From: Flavobacteriaceae bacterium
Lineage (GTDB): Bacteria > Bacteroidota > Bacteroidia > Flavobacteriales > Flavobacteriaceae
Assembly (NCBI GenBank): GCA_002694465.1
Contig: NZMG01000038.1
Span: forward strand, 1 to 56,974
Direction of reading: 5' to 3'
Length of the DNA stretch: 56,974 nucleotides
In this document: piece by piece, positions 25,760 to 34,437 of the stretch
Position numbering within the stretch: the first letter of the stretch is position 1
How the letters are laid out: the number at the start of each line of letters is the position of its first letter
The notes under the pieces: generated by a model
Seen by the model: only the letters and a program-made list of their open reading frames with translations
Told to the model about the DNA's origin: nothing
The model's database searches: none
Translations under genes and position numbers: made by a program

Positions 25760-26992
25760 ATGAAATATTTTTTCCTTTTTTCGGTAGTGTTTTTTTGGAG
25801 TTGCAAAGAAACTTCTGAAAAGCAAGAAACAACCCAAAAGGTAAATGAGGTTGTTGTTTCCATAAAAAATCCTTCTGCTGAAAATAGCTCACTGCCTCGA
25901 TTATTCAGTAATGGAGAAGAATTATTTCTTTCTTGGGTTTCAAAAAAAGATTCCCTTTCTATTTTAAACTATTCTAAATATAGTAATGGGGTTTGGTCGC
26001 CTTCCGAAGAGATTATTTCGGGGGCCGATTGGTTTGTTAACTGGGCAGATTTCCCTCAAATTGCCGAAAATAACGGAAACATTCTCACTAGTTATCTTCA
26101 AAAATCGGCAGATGGAACCTATACCTACGATGTAAAACTGAATCTTTACAACGATTCCACCAAAACGTGGAAACGTAATTTTATTCTGCATAACGATGGA
26201 ACAAAAAGTGAACACGGATTTGTCTCCATACAACCTTACAGTAATAATGCATTTTTTGTGTCTTGGCTGGATGGTAGAAACACTATTGGAGGGCATGAAG
26301 ATCATAATGAACATGGGTCTGGAGCAATGACCTTAAGAGGGGCACTTGTCACATTAAATGGTGAAATAGTTAATGAAGTAGAGCTAGATAATCGTGTTTG
26401 CGATTGTTGTAATACTGCTGCAGCGGTCAATTGGACAAACAATATTTTTGTAGCATATAGGGATAGAACCGAAGATGAAATACGCGATATTTCATTGAAA
26501 ATTATTAGTGGACGAAGTGGACATGACTTAACAGGAACTAAGGTTATTGGCAATGACCAATGGAAAATAGCAGGTTGTCCTGTCAATGGACCTGCCATTG
26601 ATACTTATAAAAATGCCACAGCAGTAGCATGGTTTACGGGAGTGGGAGATGAAGGAAAAGTAAATGTCGCTTTTTCAGGAAACTATAAAAACCCAATTCG
26701 AGTAGATGCTGGGAATGCAACAGGAAGGGTGGATCTGGTGATGCTTTCTGAAACGGAAGCTGCTGTTTTATGGATGGAACCTCAAGGAGAGGATGAGGTC
26801 ATTCAATTGATAAAAGTTTCTTCCCTTGGGGCTAAAGGAGTACCCATTACGATTTCAAAAACCAGTCGGGAACGTGCTAGCGGCTTCCCACAATTAGAAA
26901 GAGTAGGAGATACCTTGTTTGTTGCTTGGACGGTTACTGCCAAAGAAAGTTCAAAAATTGAGATGGCATCCGTATCTTTGAATGTATTGTAA
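25760..26992 (+). CDS. Lipoprotein, sialidase/BNR-like beta-propeller
   Basis: MKYFFLFSVVFFWSCKE is a lipoprotein signal with Cys15. The rest (about 395 residues) is beta-rich and has a propeller-like rhythm of repeated strands (LPRLFSNGEELFLSW, WADFPQIAEN, SIQPYSNNAFFVSW, FPQLERVGDTLFVAW). A distinctive cysteine cluster RVCDCCNTAAAV sits at about residue 214, with a further Cys in IAGCPVNGP. This family occurs in Bacteroidota as an exo-sialidase-like lipoprotein, but no catalytic set is clear, and the CDCC cluster hints at metal binding. It follows rimO by 9 bp and its stop lies just before the glycosyltransferase frame. Confidence 0.8.
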   Translation: MKYFFLFSVVFFWSCKETSEKQETTQKVNEVVVSIKNPSAENSSLPRLFSNGEELFLSWVSKKDSLSILNYSKYSNGVWSPSEEIISGADWFVNWADFPQIAENNGNILTSYLQKSADGTYTYDVKLNLYNDSTKTWKRNFILHNDGTKSEHGFVSIQPYSNNAFFVSWLDGRNTIGGHEDHNEHGSGAMTLRGALVTLNGEIVNEVELDNRVCDCCNTAAAVNWTNNIFVAYRDRTEDEIRDISLKIISGRSGHDLTGTKVIGNDQWKIAGCPVNGPAIDTYKNATAVAWFTGVGDEGKVNVAFSGNYKNPIRVDAGNATGRVDLVMLSETEAAVLWMEPQGEDEVIQLIKVSSLGAKGVPITISKTSRERASGFPQLERVGDTLFVAWTVTAKESSKIEMASVSLNVL

Positions 26993-27001
26993 CATTATAT
27001 T

Positions 27002-28213
27002 CTGAAATCCAAACTTCTTATTATCGGCCATACATTTCCCGAGCCTACTACTACGGCTGCGGGTAATAGAATGATGCAATTAATTTCACTTTTTCAAAAG
27101 GCTGAATATACCATCACATTTGCATCTACGGCTTCTAAAACGGAATATTCTGAAGTGTTGGAACATCGAGGAATTACTACAACCGCCATTGTGCTAAACG
27201 ATGTATCCTTCGATTCATTTGTAACAGAACTTAACCCCTCCATCGTGCTTTTTGATCGCTATATCACCGAAGAACAATTTGGCTGGCGAGTGGCCGAAAA
27301 CTGTCCAAAGGCACTTCGCATTTTAGACACCGAAGATTTGCATTTTCTACGAAAGGCGAGAGAAGAGGCTTTTAAAAAAAATAAGAAAATCGATTTGTTT
27401 TCAGAAACGGCAAAACGAGAATTGGCAAGCATTTTAAGAAGCGATCTGTCGTTAATCATTTCGGAAGCTGAAATGACACTACTGAATGATACATTTCAAA
27501 TTCCTCCGGGAATACTATACTATCTCCCTTTTTTAGTCGAAGAAAATTCAGAAAATGTTCCTTCCTTTCAAGAACGCCAGGACTTTATCTCCATGGGTAA
27601 TTTTCTTCATGCACCCAATGTAGATGCGGTTGTTTTTCTGAAATATGACATTTGGCCTAAAATAAAACAACAACTTCCCGAAGCCGAACTGCATATCTAT
27701 GGAGCGTATGCGCCCAAACATATTTTAGATATGCATAATAAAAAGGAGGGCTTTATCATAAAAGGCTGGGCAGAAGCAGTAAGTGAAGTGATGCAAAAAG
27801 CAAAAGTGTGTTTAGCACCTTTGCGATTTGGTGCGGGATTAAAAGGAAAACTATTGGATGCCGCGTTAAACGGAACCCCTGCGGTCACTAAATCCATTGG
27901 CGCAGAAGGGATGTATACGATGGCCATTTCAAAAGTGGATGTTCCAGTGTTTGTGGACACTTCGGTACAACTCTACACTCAAGAAAAAATCTGGAAAGCA
28001 CAGCAAAAAGAAGCCTTTCAAGTGGTAGCAAAGCATTTTAAACGGGAACATTTTTCAGAAGATTTTATTGAAAAAATAAACCGACTACAAACTCAATTGA
28101 AACAACATCGACAAGCTCATTTCATAGGGCAAATATTGCAGCATCAATCGCTACACGCCACCAAGTTTATGAGTAAGTGGATTGAGGAAAAACATAAAAA
28201 CAAGGCTGAATAA
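27002..28213 (+). CDS. Glycosyltransferase (GT-B fold), non-ATG start likely
   Basis: The first ATG is at 27071, but the open frame reaches back to the previous gene's stop (26990-26992). The added residues KSKLLIIGHTFPEPTTTAAG, followed by NRMMQLI, are the typical first strand, Gly/Pro loop and helix of a GT-B glycosyltransferase. Translation therefore probably begins at CTG 27002 or ATT 26999. The C-terminal half has the donor site: FISMGNFLHAPN, ELHIYGAYAP, VCLAPLRFGAGLKGKLLDAA and GTPAVTKSIGAEGM. The predicted role is sugar transfer in surface glycan synthesis, cytosolic or membrane-associated. The gene ends in a shared convergent terminator. Confidence 0.85.
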   Translation: MKSKLLIIGHTFPEPTTTAAGNRMMQLISLFQKAEYTITFASTASKTEYSEVLEHRGITTTAIVLNDVSFDSFVTELNPSIVLFDRYITEEQFGWRVAENCPKALRILDTEDLHFLRKAREEAFKKNKKIDLFSETAKRELASILRSDLSLIISEAEMTLLNDTFQIPPGILYYLPFLVEENSENVPSFQERQDFISMGNFLHAPNVDAVVFLKYDIWPKIKQQLPEAELHIYGAYAPKHILDMHNKKEGFIIKGWAEAVSEVMQKAKVCLAPLRFGAGLKGKLLDAALNGTPAVTKSIGAEGMYTMAISKVDVPVFVDTSVQLYTQEKIWKAQQKEAFQVVAKHFKREHFSEDFIEKINRLQTQLKQHRQAHFIGQILQHQSLHATKFMSKWIEEKHKNKAE

Positions 28214-28241
28214 AAAAACCCTCTTAATAAGAGGGTTTTTT
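28214..28241. terminator. Bidirectional terminator between convergent genes
   Basis: AAAAACCCTCTT (from 28214) pairs with AAGAGGGTTTTT (to 28240) over a 3-nt loop. T-runs follow on both strands, so it can end the glycosyltransferase gene and the receptor gene. Confidence 0.88.
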
Positions 28242-28260
28242 GTTGTATTTGAGTTGTTTT

Positions 28261-30951
28261 TTAAAAATTGAAATCCAAGCGTCCAAAGTAATAGGCTCCG
28301 CCAAATCCCATTTGTACAGAATCCCAATATCCTCCTGCTTCGGTCCAGTCATCTTGTTGGTCTGGGTAAACGTTAAATAAGTTGTTACTTCCAATACTTA
28401 ACTTAACACCCTCTGAAAGCTGATATCCAATGGTTAAATCTGTTACAAATTTTGCTTCGTAGGTATCTGTAGCTGCTGCAATTAGGTTATTAAAACCACC
28501 ATAATCTGCAGGATCTTCAAACATTTGAAAATCTAAAAGTTGTACTTCGCTAAAGCGAGTTTCAGAAACGGCGAAATTCCATTTGTCGATGGCGTACATA
28601 AGGTTTAGACCAAATTTACTGTCAGGAGCAGAAGCCAATAAAAAGTATTTGTCTCTTTCTCCAAAAAAGGTCTGTTCGTCTAAGCTTCCATTTTTTACTT
28701 TGGTAATTTCCATATCATTTAAGTTCCCTACTAATGCAGCGTTAAAGGTTCCATTACCAAGGGCTGTTCTATAAGAGAGAACGACATCCAAACCTAAAGT
28801 TTCTGTATCGGCTCCGTTAGCGAAAAACTGTGCAGCTTCTACCCCTGGAATGTTGGTAGCATCAAAATTTCCGGTTAATACAATACGGTCTTTAATACTT
28901 ATAAAATAACCATCTACTGTAGCGGTAAAGCTTCCAAATTTTCCTGTAACTCCTAATCCAGCATTAAAGGCAGTTTCTTCTTGTAGCGGTCCAATTCCAA
29001 AAGATCTAGTTACTGGGCTATTGTTTGGAGATAATACAGACTCCAAGGCTTCACCTCCAACAAAGTTGGTAAATCTTAAATTGTAATAAATTTGAACGAG
29101 TGATGGGGCTCTAAAACCAGTACTTATGGAAGCTCTCACATTAACGTCATCAGACGCTTTAATTCGAGTAGCTAGTTTACCGTTTAACGTACTTCCAAAG
29201 TCACTATAGTTTTCGTAACGTACAGCACCACTTAATAAAAATGCATCCGAAATATCTACTTCGGCATCTGTATATAACGATACGTTAGACCTACTTCTAT
29301 CTACTTCATTAGCTGGGCTATACCCAGGAAAGCCTTGAGACCCTCCTGGTCTAGGATCTCCAGAAATAGGATCTACCGGCTGGGTTTGTGTTGCAGGATT
29401 GGTGATAATAATTCCATCCTCATCAAAAGTGCCATAAGAGCCAGGTTCTCCAGCAAAAATGGTAAATCTTTCGGTACGGTATTCTGCACCAAATGCAAGG
29501 TTTAAACCACTGGCAACATCTTCAAAATATTTTGAAAAATCGACATTAAATGAATTTTGACTTAACGAGTGCCCACCAGCATCAAAATCGGTAGGGGAAG
29601 TTGCTCCCAAGGAAGCATTGAGGGTGCCTTTTATAAAATAGTGAAAGTTGTTCTTTCCCCAAGTATTACTAATATCGGCTTTCCATTCGTTTCCTAAATC
29701 GGTTCTTACCCCAAAAGAAATAGAATTGTCTATAATATTTGAGGTAATTCTAGGTGTAAATCCATTAGGATAAATTGAAGGAATCACACGAGCTCCACCA
29801 TTTCGAGTAAAAGCATAGGCATCGGTATCTCTATAGTTTCTTCCTCCAAAGGCATAGATTTCTGTAAATTCACTAACAGGAAGAACAAGGTTTCCCATAA
29901 AATTAAACCCTTCAATAGCTGCTTCTCCAAATCCTTTTCTAAAATCGAATGCAGGACGTAGTGTTTTATTTTTCTTTAGGTATTCTCCTGTGAAATTTAC
30001 AAATCCTCCTTTTTCACCTAATGCCACTCCATAGTTAACACCTGCTTTCACAGAACCTCCATCAAAACTTTGATCCGATCCAATTTTATTTCCGTCAGTA
30101 TCAGTTTCTAAACGAAAACCATCGGTATTCCAAACTCCATAATCGTCTTCAGCAAATGCACTAGTATCTACATCGGCATTGGTACTATAGGCACCATAAT
30201 TAACAAACCCAGTTACCTCATCCGTGGTATCTTTTAAAACAATATTAATGACCCCAGCAATTGCATCAGAGCCATATTGCGCGGCAGCACCATCTCTTAA
30301 AATTTCTATACGCTTTATAGCCGATGCTGGTATTGCGTTTAAATCGGTTCCCGTATTACCACGACCTCTTGTTCCAAAGATATTAACCAAAGAAGATTGG
30401 TGTCTTCTTTTACCATTAATAAGCACCAATGTTTGATCGGGACCTAACCCTCTCAGTGAAGCAGGATCTATATGGTCTGCTCCATCAGATCCAGATTGTT
30501 TATTAGCATTAAAAGAAGGAGCTGCGTATTGAAGTAATTCATTAATTTCTATTTTACCCGCTTGTGTTGTAACACTTTGTACATCTATTATATCGATCGC
30601 AACAGGGGTGTCTGTGGCGGTGCGTTTGGAGCTACGTGAACCCACTAATTGCACAGCATCCAGCAGAAATCCTTCCGTAAGAATAACATTTATCTCGCCT
30701 TGCCCATTTACAGCCATTTCTTGGGTTTCGAAACCTACATAGCTAAATTCTAACACGGCATTTTCAGAAACCTGAAGAGAATATTTACCGTCAAAATCAC
30801 TTGTAACTCCATTGGAAGTTCCTTTTTCTACCACATTCACACCTGAAAGAGGAATGTTGTTGTTGTCTTTAATAACTCCTTTTACGGTAGTTTGAGAAAG
30901 TACTGAGAAGCCAATAAGGCAAAAAAGCACACTAAAAATAATTTTTTTCAT
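28261..30951 (-). CDS. TonB-dependent receptor with carboxypeptidase-regulatory N-domain
   Basis: This outer-membrane active transporter (896 residues) has all expected parts. It starts with a signal peptide (MKKIIFSVLFCLIGFSVLSQ). The carboxypeptidase-regulatory domain shows TVKGVIKDNNNIPLSGVNV and DGKYSLQV. The plug domain includes LNAIPASAIKRIEILRDGAA and QYGSDAIAGVINIVLK. The barrel ends with GGAYYFGRLDFNF, a terminal aromatic as required for outer-membrane insertion. It is not paired with a SusD gene, so it is not a standard polysaccharide-utilisation pair. The substrate is unknown. A TPR lipoprotein gene lies just upstream on the same strand. Confidence 0.95.
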   Translation of the reverse strand: MKKIIFSVLFCLIGFSVLSQTTVKGVIKDNNNIPLSGVNVVEKGTSNGVTSDFDGKYSLQVSENAVLEFSYVGFETQEMAVNGQGEINVILTEGFLLDAVQLVGSRSSKRTATDTPVAIDIIDVQSVTTQAGKIEINELLQYAAPSFNANKQSGSDGADHIDPASLRGLGPDQTLVLINGKRRHQSSLVNIFGTRGRGNTGTDLNAIPASAIKRIEILRDGAAAQYGSDAIAGVINIVLKDTTDEVTGFVNYGAYSTNADVDTSAFAEDDYGVWNTDGFRLETDTDGNKIGSDQSFDGGSVKAGVNYGVALGEKGGFVNFTGEYLKKNKTLRPAFDFRKGFGEAAIEGFNFMGNLVLPVSEFTEIYAFGGRNYRDTDAYAFTRNGGARVIPSIYPNGFTPRITSNIIDNSISFGVRTDLGNEWKADISNTWGKNNFHYFIKGTLNASLGATSPTDFDAGGHSLSQNSFNVDFSKYFEDVASGLNLAFGAEYRTERFTIFAGEPGSYGTFDEDGIIITNPATQTQPVDPISGDPRPGGSQGFPGYSPANEVDRSRSNVSLYTDAEVDISDAFLLSGAVRYENYSDFGSTLNGKLATRIKASDDVNVRASISTGFRAPSLVQIYYNLRFTNFVGGEALESVLSPNNSPVTRSFGIGPLQEETAFNAGLGVTGKFGSFTATVDGYFISIKDRIVLTGNFDATNIPGVEAAQFFANGADTETLGLDVVLSYRTALGNGTFNAALVGNLNDMEITKVKNGSLDEQTFFGERDKYFLLASAPDSKFGLNLMYAIDKWNFAVSETRFSEVQLLDFQMFEDPADYGGFNNLIAAATDTYEAKFVTDLTIGYQLSEGVKLSIGSNNLFNVYPDQQDDWTEAGGYWDSVQMGFGGAYYFGRLDFNF

Positions 30952-31039
30952 AATGTTAGGTTGTTTGTTTACATACCTAAATTACCTTTTTTTATTGAAT
31001 AAAATTATCTTGAGGAAAAATAAAGAGTCCTATTACTAT

Positions 31040-31981
31040 TTACCTTTGGATATACGGTTTCGCTAAATCTGTTTCGGCGGCGATGTAGCCAAAGGAAGCC
31101 CAATCATTACCTTTTGTGATTTCTTCAAAAATTTCCATTCCTTTTTGTGGGTTTCCGTTATACCAAACCCAATTTCCAACGGCATATTTTAGAGCACTGA
31201 TTGAAGCACTTTCTTCTGTAGGGAAAGGATATAATTCTTCTAGCGGAATTTCCCCTTTGTAAAAAAGACATGCCTGATAATAGGTGGTGTTTTCAATTAC
31301 ATTCATACCTGGTTTTATATTCCGAAGGTAATTATCCCCTGCTTCTTTGCGACCCATTCGGTTTTGTATCATATAAATCCAATGCGTTGCCGAAACCACA
31401 TTATCTGGAGCATTTGAAGTTGATAAACAGGATTTAAAGGCTTCCAAGGCTTTAGGTAATTGGCGGTCTAGGTAATAGGCCAATCCCAAATGATAATAAA
31501 TATTACCATGCAACGTACTCACAGGGATGTTTTGTGCATTGGGCATGCCATCTTCTTCAATTTGATTTTCGGTATCTTTTATAAGTTCAGCTGCAAGAGA
31601 AAGATCGGCTATGGCTTTGTCAAATTCGCGTACCGTAATATATCGGTGGCCACGGTGGCGCAACAATCTTGGTTGGTTAGGAAACTGCTCCAATCCGTAA
31701 CTGTAAATCGCAATTGCCTTACGATAATCTCCAGTATAGGCTTGAAAGCGACCATACCATATCAAATTTTCTAAACTGTCTGGGTCTTTCTCGAAGGCTT
31801 TTTTCTTTTCTAGGTATTGAGCCGAAAGTTTTTCATCTGGTAACCCTGAAAATAGGGTATCGCCACTTTGAGCAATGGCTTGATAGGGAAGATTCCAATC
31901 ATTGGAGATTTCAACTTCTTCAGAATGATTTTTACACCCTAAAAAGCCTAAAACGCAGAATAAAAATAGGAGTTTTTGCAT
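31040..31981 (-). CDS. Tetratricopeptide-repeat lipoprotein
   Basis: MQKLLFLFCVLGFLGCKN is a lipoprotein signal with Cys16. Residues about 80-220 contain TPR-like helix pairs: LIWYGRFQAYTGDYRKAIAIYSYG, cut here into LIWYGRFQAYTGDYRKA and IYSYGLEQFPNQPRLL, then EFDKAIADLSLAAELI and YHLGLAYYLDRQLPKALEAF. The C-terminal region also looks helical (YAVGNWVWYNGNPQKGMEIF). TPR lipoproteins usually act as protein-binding scaffolds. TATCTTTA (31994-31987 on the minus strand) directly before the start resembles a -7 element. The partner is unknown. Confidence 0.88.
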   Translation of the reverse strand: MQKLLFLFCVLGFLGCKNHSEEVEISNDWNLPYQAIAQSGDTLFSGLPDEKLSAQYLEKKKAFEKDPDSLENLIWYGRFQAYTGDYRKAIAIYSYGLEQFPNQPRLLRHRGHRYITVREFDKAIADLSLAAELIKDTENQIEEDGMPNAQNIPVSTLHGNIYYHLGLAYYLDRQLPKALEAFKSCLSTSNAPDNVVSATHWIYMIQNRMGRKEAGDNYLRNIKPGMNVIENTTYYQACLFYKGEIPLEELYPFPTEESASISALKYAVGNWVWYNGNPQKGMEIFEEITKGNDWASFGYIAAETDLAKPYIQR

Positions 31982-32056
31982 GAGGCTAAAGATACATTTT
32001 TGACTTTAAATTTTAAGTAGAAAATTTGAATTCGAGAATTACGTATTTGTACTTAC

Positions 32057-32086
32057 TTGAATTGTAGCGTATTACATTTAGCTTTG
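32057..32086 (+). promoter_or_regulatory. Promoter of the decarboxylase-lipase-haem lipoprotein unit
   Basis: TTG (32057-32059), a 19-bp spacer and TAGCTTTG (32079-32086), a full TAnnTTTG match. It lies 22 bp before the ATG at 32109. Confidence 0.6.
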
Positions 32087-32108
32087 AGTATAACAAAAAA
32101 ACAGTAGT

Positions 32109-33362
32109 ATGGATGTGCAAATGAATACTCCCTATCGTGTAGGCGAATGGTTACCCAGTGATGTAAAATTTCTTCAAAATTGGTTAAAGGATCTTATTGT
32201 AGAGGTAGACAATACCCCTAAAGAGTGGCATCCTGTCGTAGAGGATTTAAAAAATTTAATTGAAGGCGATGCCAAATTGTATATGCTTTTTAACCTTATG
32301 TTTGAGCAAGTGCCAGAGAAATACAAACACAATCCAGCAGGAGGTCCGCAAGTGCGTAATTATCTACATGCTTTGGAACTCATCAATACCATTATGACCA
32401 AAGCCCCCGAATATAACGAAACGGGTTTGGTAGGATTCCCCATCAATGCCATTTTTGATTATAGCATGGGAACCTCGGCTGGTTTTGCAGCCTTTTTAGA
32501 CCCCAAACTGAACGCACAATTAAAAAAGGTACTTAACGAATGGGGAAAATTTCTAGATTCAAAAGACTCTGCCTATGTGCTGAATGAAAATCCGCGTAGT
32601 GGTTGGTTTGGGGAAGATGCCAAAAAAGCAATGCCCACCTTTGTGGAAGACTTTGTGTGTGACCCCACGCTACCGCATTACGGATTTACCTCTTGGGACG
32701 ATTTCTTTACGCGTGAATTTAGAGAGGGAATACGTCCTGTGGCGGGTCCTGACGATGACAACGTGATTGTAAACGCGTGTGAGTCGGCACCCTACCGAAA
32801 AAGTGTAAATGTACCACTACAAAACACCTTTTGGATTAAAGGGCAACCCTATGCCTTGTCGCATATGCTCAATCACGACCCCTACACCCACTTATTTGAA
32901 AATGGCACTGTGTATCAAGCCTTTTTAAGCGCCTTGAGTTACCATCGCTGGCATAGCCCTGTAAGCGGCACTATAAAAAAAGCCTATGTGATTGACGGCA
33001 CCTATTATTCGGAAACCTTGGCGGAAGGCTACGACCCTTCGGGGCCTAACAAATCGCAAGGGTATATTACCGAAGTCGCTACAAGAGCCTTGATCTTTAT
33101 TGAAGCCGATAATCCCGCCATTGGGCTCATGTGTTTTATGCCCGTAGGAATGGCCGAAGTATCTACTTGCGACATTACCGTGTACGAAGGACAACACGTA
33201 GAAAAAGGAGAGGAGATAGGAATGTTTCATTTTGGAGGCTCCACGCATTGCTTAATTTTTCAACCTCATGTAAAACTTGATTTTGACTTTCATGATCAAA
33301 AACCGGGTTTAAATTCTAGTAATATTAAAATTAACTCACGAATTGCTACGGTAATTCCATAA
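32109..33362 (+). CDS. Phosphatidylserine-decarboxylase-family pyruvoyl enzyme of the PSDC/PsiD type
   Basis: The protein (417 residues) has an N-terminal PSDC-type associated domain (residues about 15-180, WLPSDVKFLQNWLKDL, FNLMFEQVP) and then a phosphatidylserine-decarboxylase fold. The second part shows WDDFFTREFREGIRP, HRWHSPVSGTI at about residue 279, and the self-cleavage motif HFGGSTHC, where Ser378 would become the pyruvoyl cofactor. Members with this domain pair include PsiD, the fungal L-tryptophan decarboxylase of psilocybin synthesis. A normal bacterial Psd is shorter and has no PSDC domain. There is no signal peptide or membrane helix. The substrate may therefore be an amino acid rather than phosphatidylserine; this is inference. 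A lipase gene follows after 11 bp. Confidence 0.9.
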   Translation: MDVQMNTPYRVGEWLPSDVKFLQNWLKDLIVEVDNTPKEWHPVVEDLKNLIEGDAKLYMLFNLMFEQVPEKYKHNPAGGPQVRNYLHALELINTIMTKAPEYNETGLVGFPINAIFDYSMGTSAGFAAFLDPKLNAQLKKVLNEWGKFLDSKDSAYVLNENPRSGWFGEDAKKAMPTFVEDFVCDPTLPHYGFTSWDDFFTREFREGIRPVAGPDDDNVIVNACESAPYRKSVNVPLQNTFWIKGQPYALSHMLNHDPYTHLFENGTVYQAFLSALSYHRWHSPVSGTIKKAYVIDGTYYSETLAEGYDPSGPNKSQGYITEVATRALIFIEADNPAIGLMCFMPVGMAEVSTCDITVYEGQHVEKGEEIGMFHFGGSTHCLIFQPHVKLDFDFHDQKPGLNSSNIKINSRIATVIP

Positions 33363-33373
33363 AACTAAACATT

Positions 33374-34408
33374 ATGAAAACAGAAGTAGAAAGTATTGGT
33401 AGCGGATTTCAAAATACAAAAGATACAAATTCAAGAGCAATAGGCGATGTAATTGCCATGCAAATGGCATCTATTACTTATTGTTCATTAAACGGTTCCA
33501 ATTCCGTAAAAAATACCTTAAAACAATATTTGCCTAGTTGGCAACTTGTTTGGGAGCCTGTTCAAGCTATTCAGGGAGATTGGGCCTTTATAGCATATAA
33601 TGGTGTTCAATATGTAATTGCCATTCGAGGCTCGATTTTAAATTTTTCGTGGGGCGCATTCGATAATTGGTTTAAACAAGACTTTAATTTATTTACACAG
33701 GTTCCTTGGACGTATACCGATGATACTAGCAATAATCCTAAGATTTCGAAAGGTTCAAGCGAATCTCTTACCAATTTAATGCAGTTGGTAGATAATAATG
33801 GTGATACCATGTTAAGTTTTCTACAAAAGAATGCTTTTCCTCAAGAAAAATGGATTTGCATAACAGGACATAGCCTAGGCGCCAATTCTGCAACAATTGT
33901 AGGGCCTTGGTTACAATACGAATTATTAAAAGGTGGATACACAATGCCAACCATTTTTTCGATTCTCACTTTTGCCGCCCCTTGTTCATGGAATGCAGGT
34001 TTTGCAGAACAATTTGATGCCAACTTAACACATACTTGGCGTTATTATAACGAAATTGATGTCGTGCCTTATTCGGCAACCAATATTATAGGCGTAGGGA
34101 ATTTATTCCCATCTCCAGCACCAAATGCACACAATATTACTGTTACCTACGATGGAATTACAGTTAGTCTAGCCGAAGCTTGTGATGCTATTCAAGCATC
34201 ATTAGATATAAGTGAAGCCATAAATAAATCTTGGTACACGCCTGTAAATCAGCATAGAGGAAGTATTGCGCTCAATACGGGAAAAGAGATTTTCTCTGTT
34301 ACAGGAAAAGACGCATTGGAGCAATGGTTTGAGCAAGTAGGGCAGCAGCATGCCCACAATCATTATTTAAAATGGTTAGGTGCTTCCCCATTAAGTTGTG
34401 TGAAATAG
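33374..34408 (+). CDS. Lipase family protein (class 3, alpha/beta hydrolase)
   Basis: The protein (344 residues) has the fungal class-3 lipase core: the oxyanion strand YVIAIRGSILNF, the nucleophile elbow ITGHSLGAN with Ser167, LTFAAPCSWNAGF after it, and Asp229 in YNEIDVVPYS as the acid. The catalytic His is probably in HAHNHYLKW near residue 325. No signal peptide or lipobox is present, so it appears to be cytosolic, unusual for a lipase. It sits 11 bp after the decarboxylase gene and 29 bp before the haem lipoprotein gene, suggesting one transcript and a common process. Confidence 0.88.
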   Translation: MKTEVESIGSGFQNTKDTNSRAIGDVIAMQMASITYCSLNGSNSVKNTLKQYLPSWQLVWEPVQAIQGDWAFIAYNGVQYVIAIRGSILNFSWGAFDNWFKQDFNLFTQVPWTYTDDTSNNPKISKGSSESLTNLMQLVDNNGDTMLSFLQKNAFPQEKWICITGHSLGANSATIVGPWLQYELLKGGYTMPTIFSILTFAAPCSWNAGFAEQFDANLTHTWRYYNEIDVVPYSATNIIGVGNLFPSPAPNAHNITVTYDGITVSLAEACDAIQASLDISEAINKSWYTPVNQHRGSIALNTGKEIFSVTGKDALEQWFEQVGQQHAHNHYLKWLGASPLSCVK

Positions 34409-34437
34409 TTATCTTGAGAATATAAAACACCAACCTT

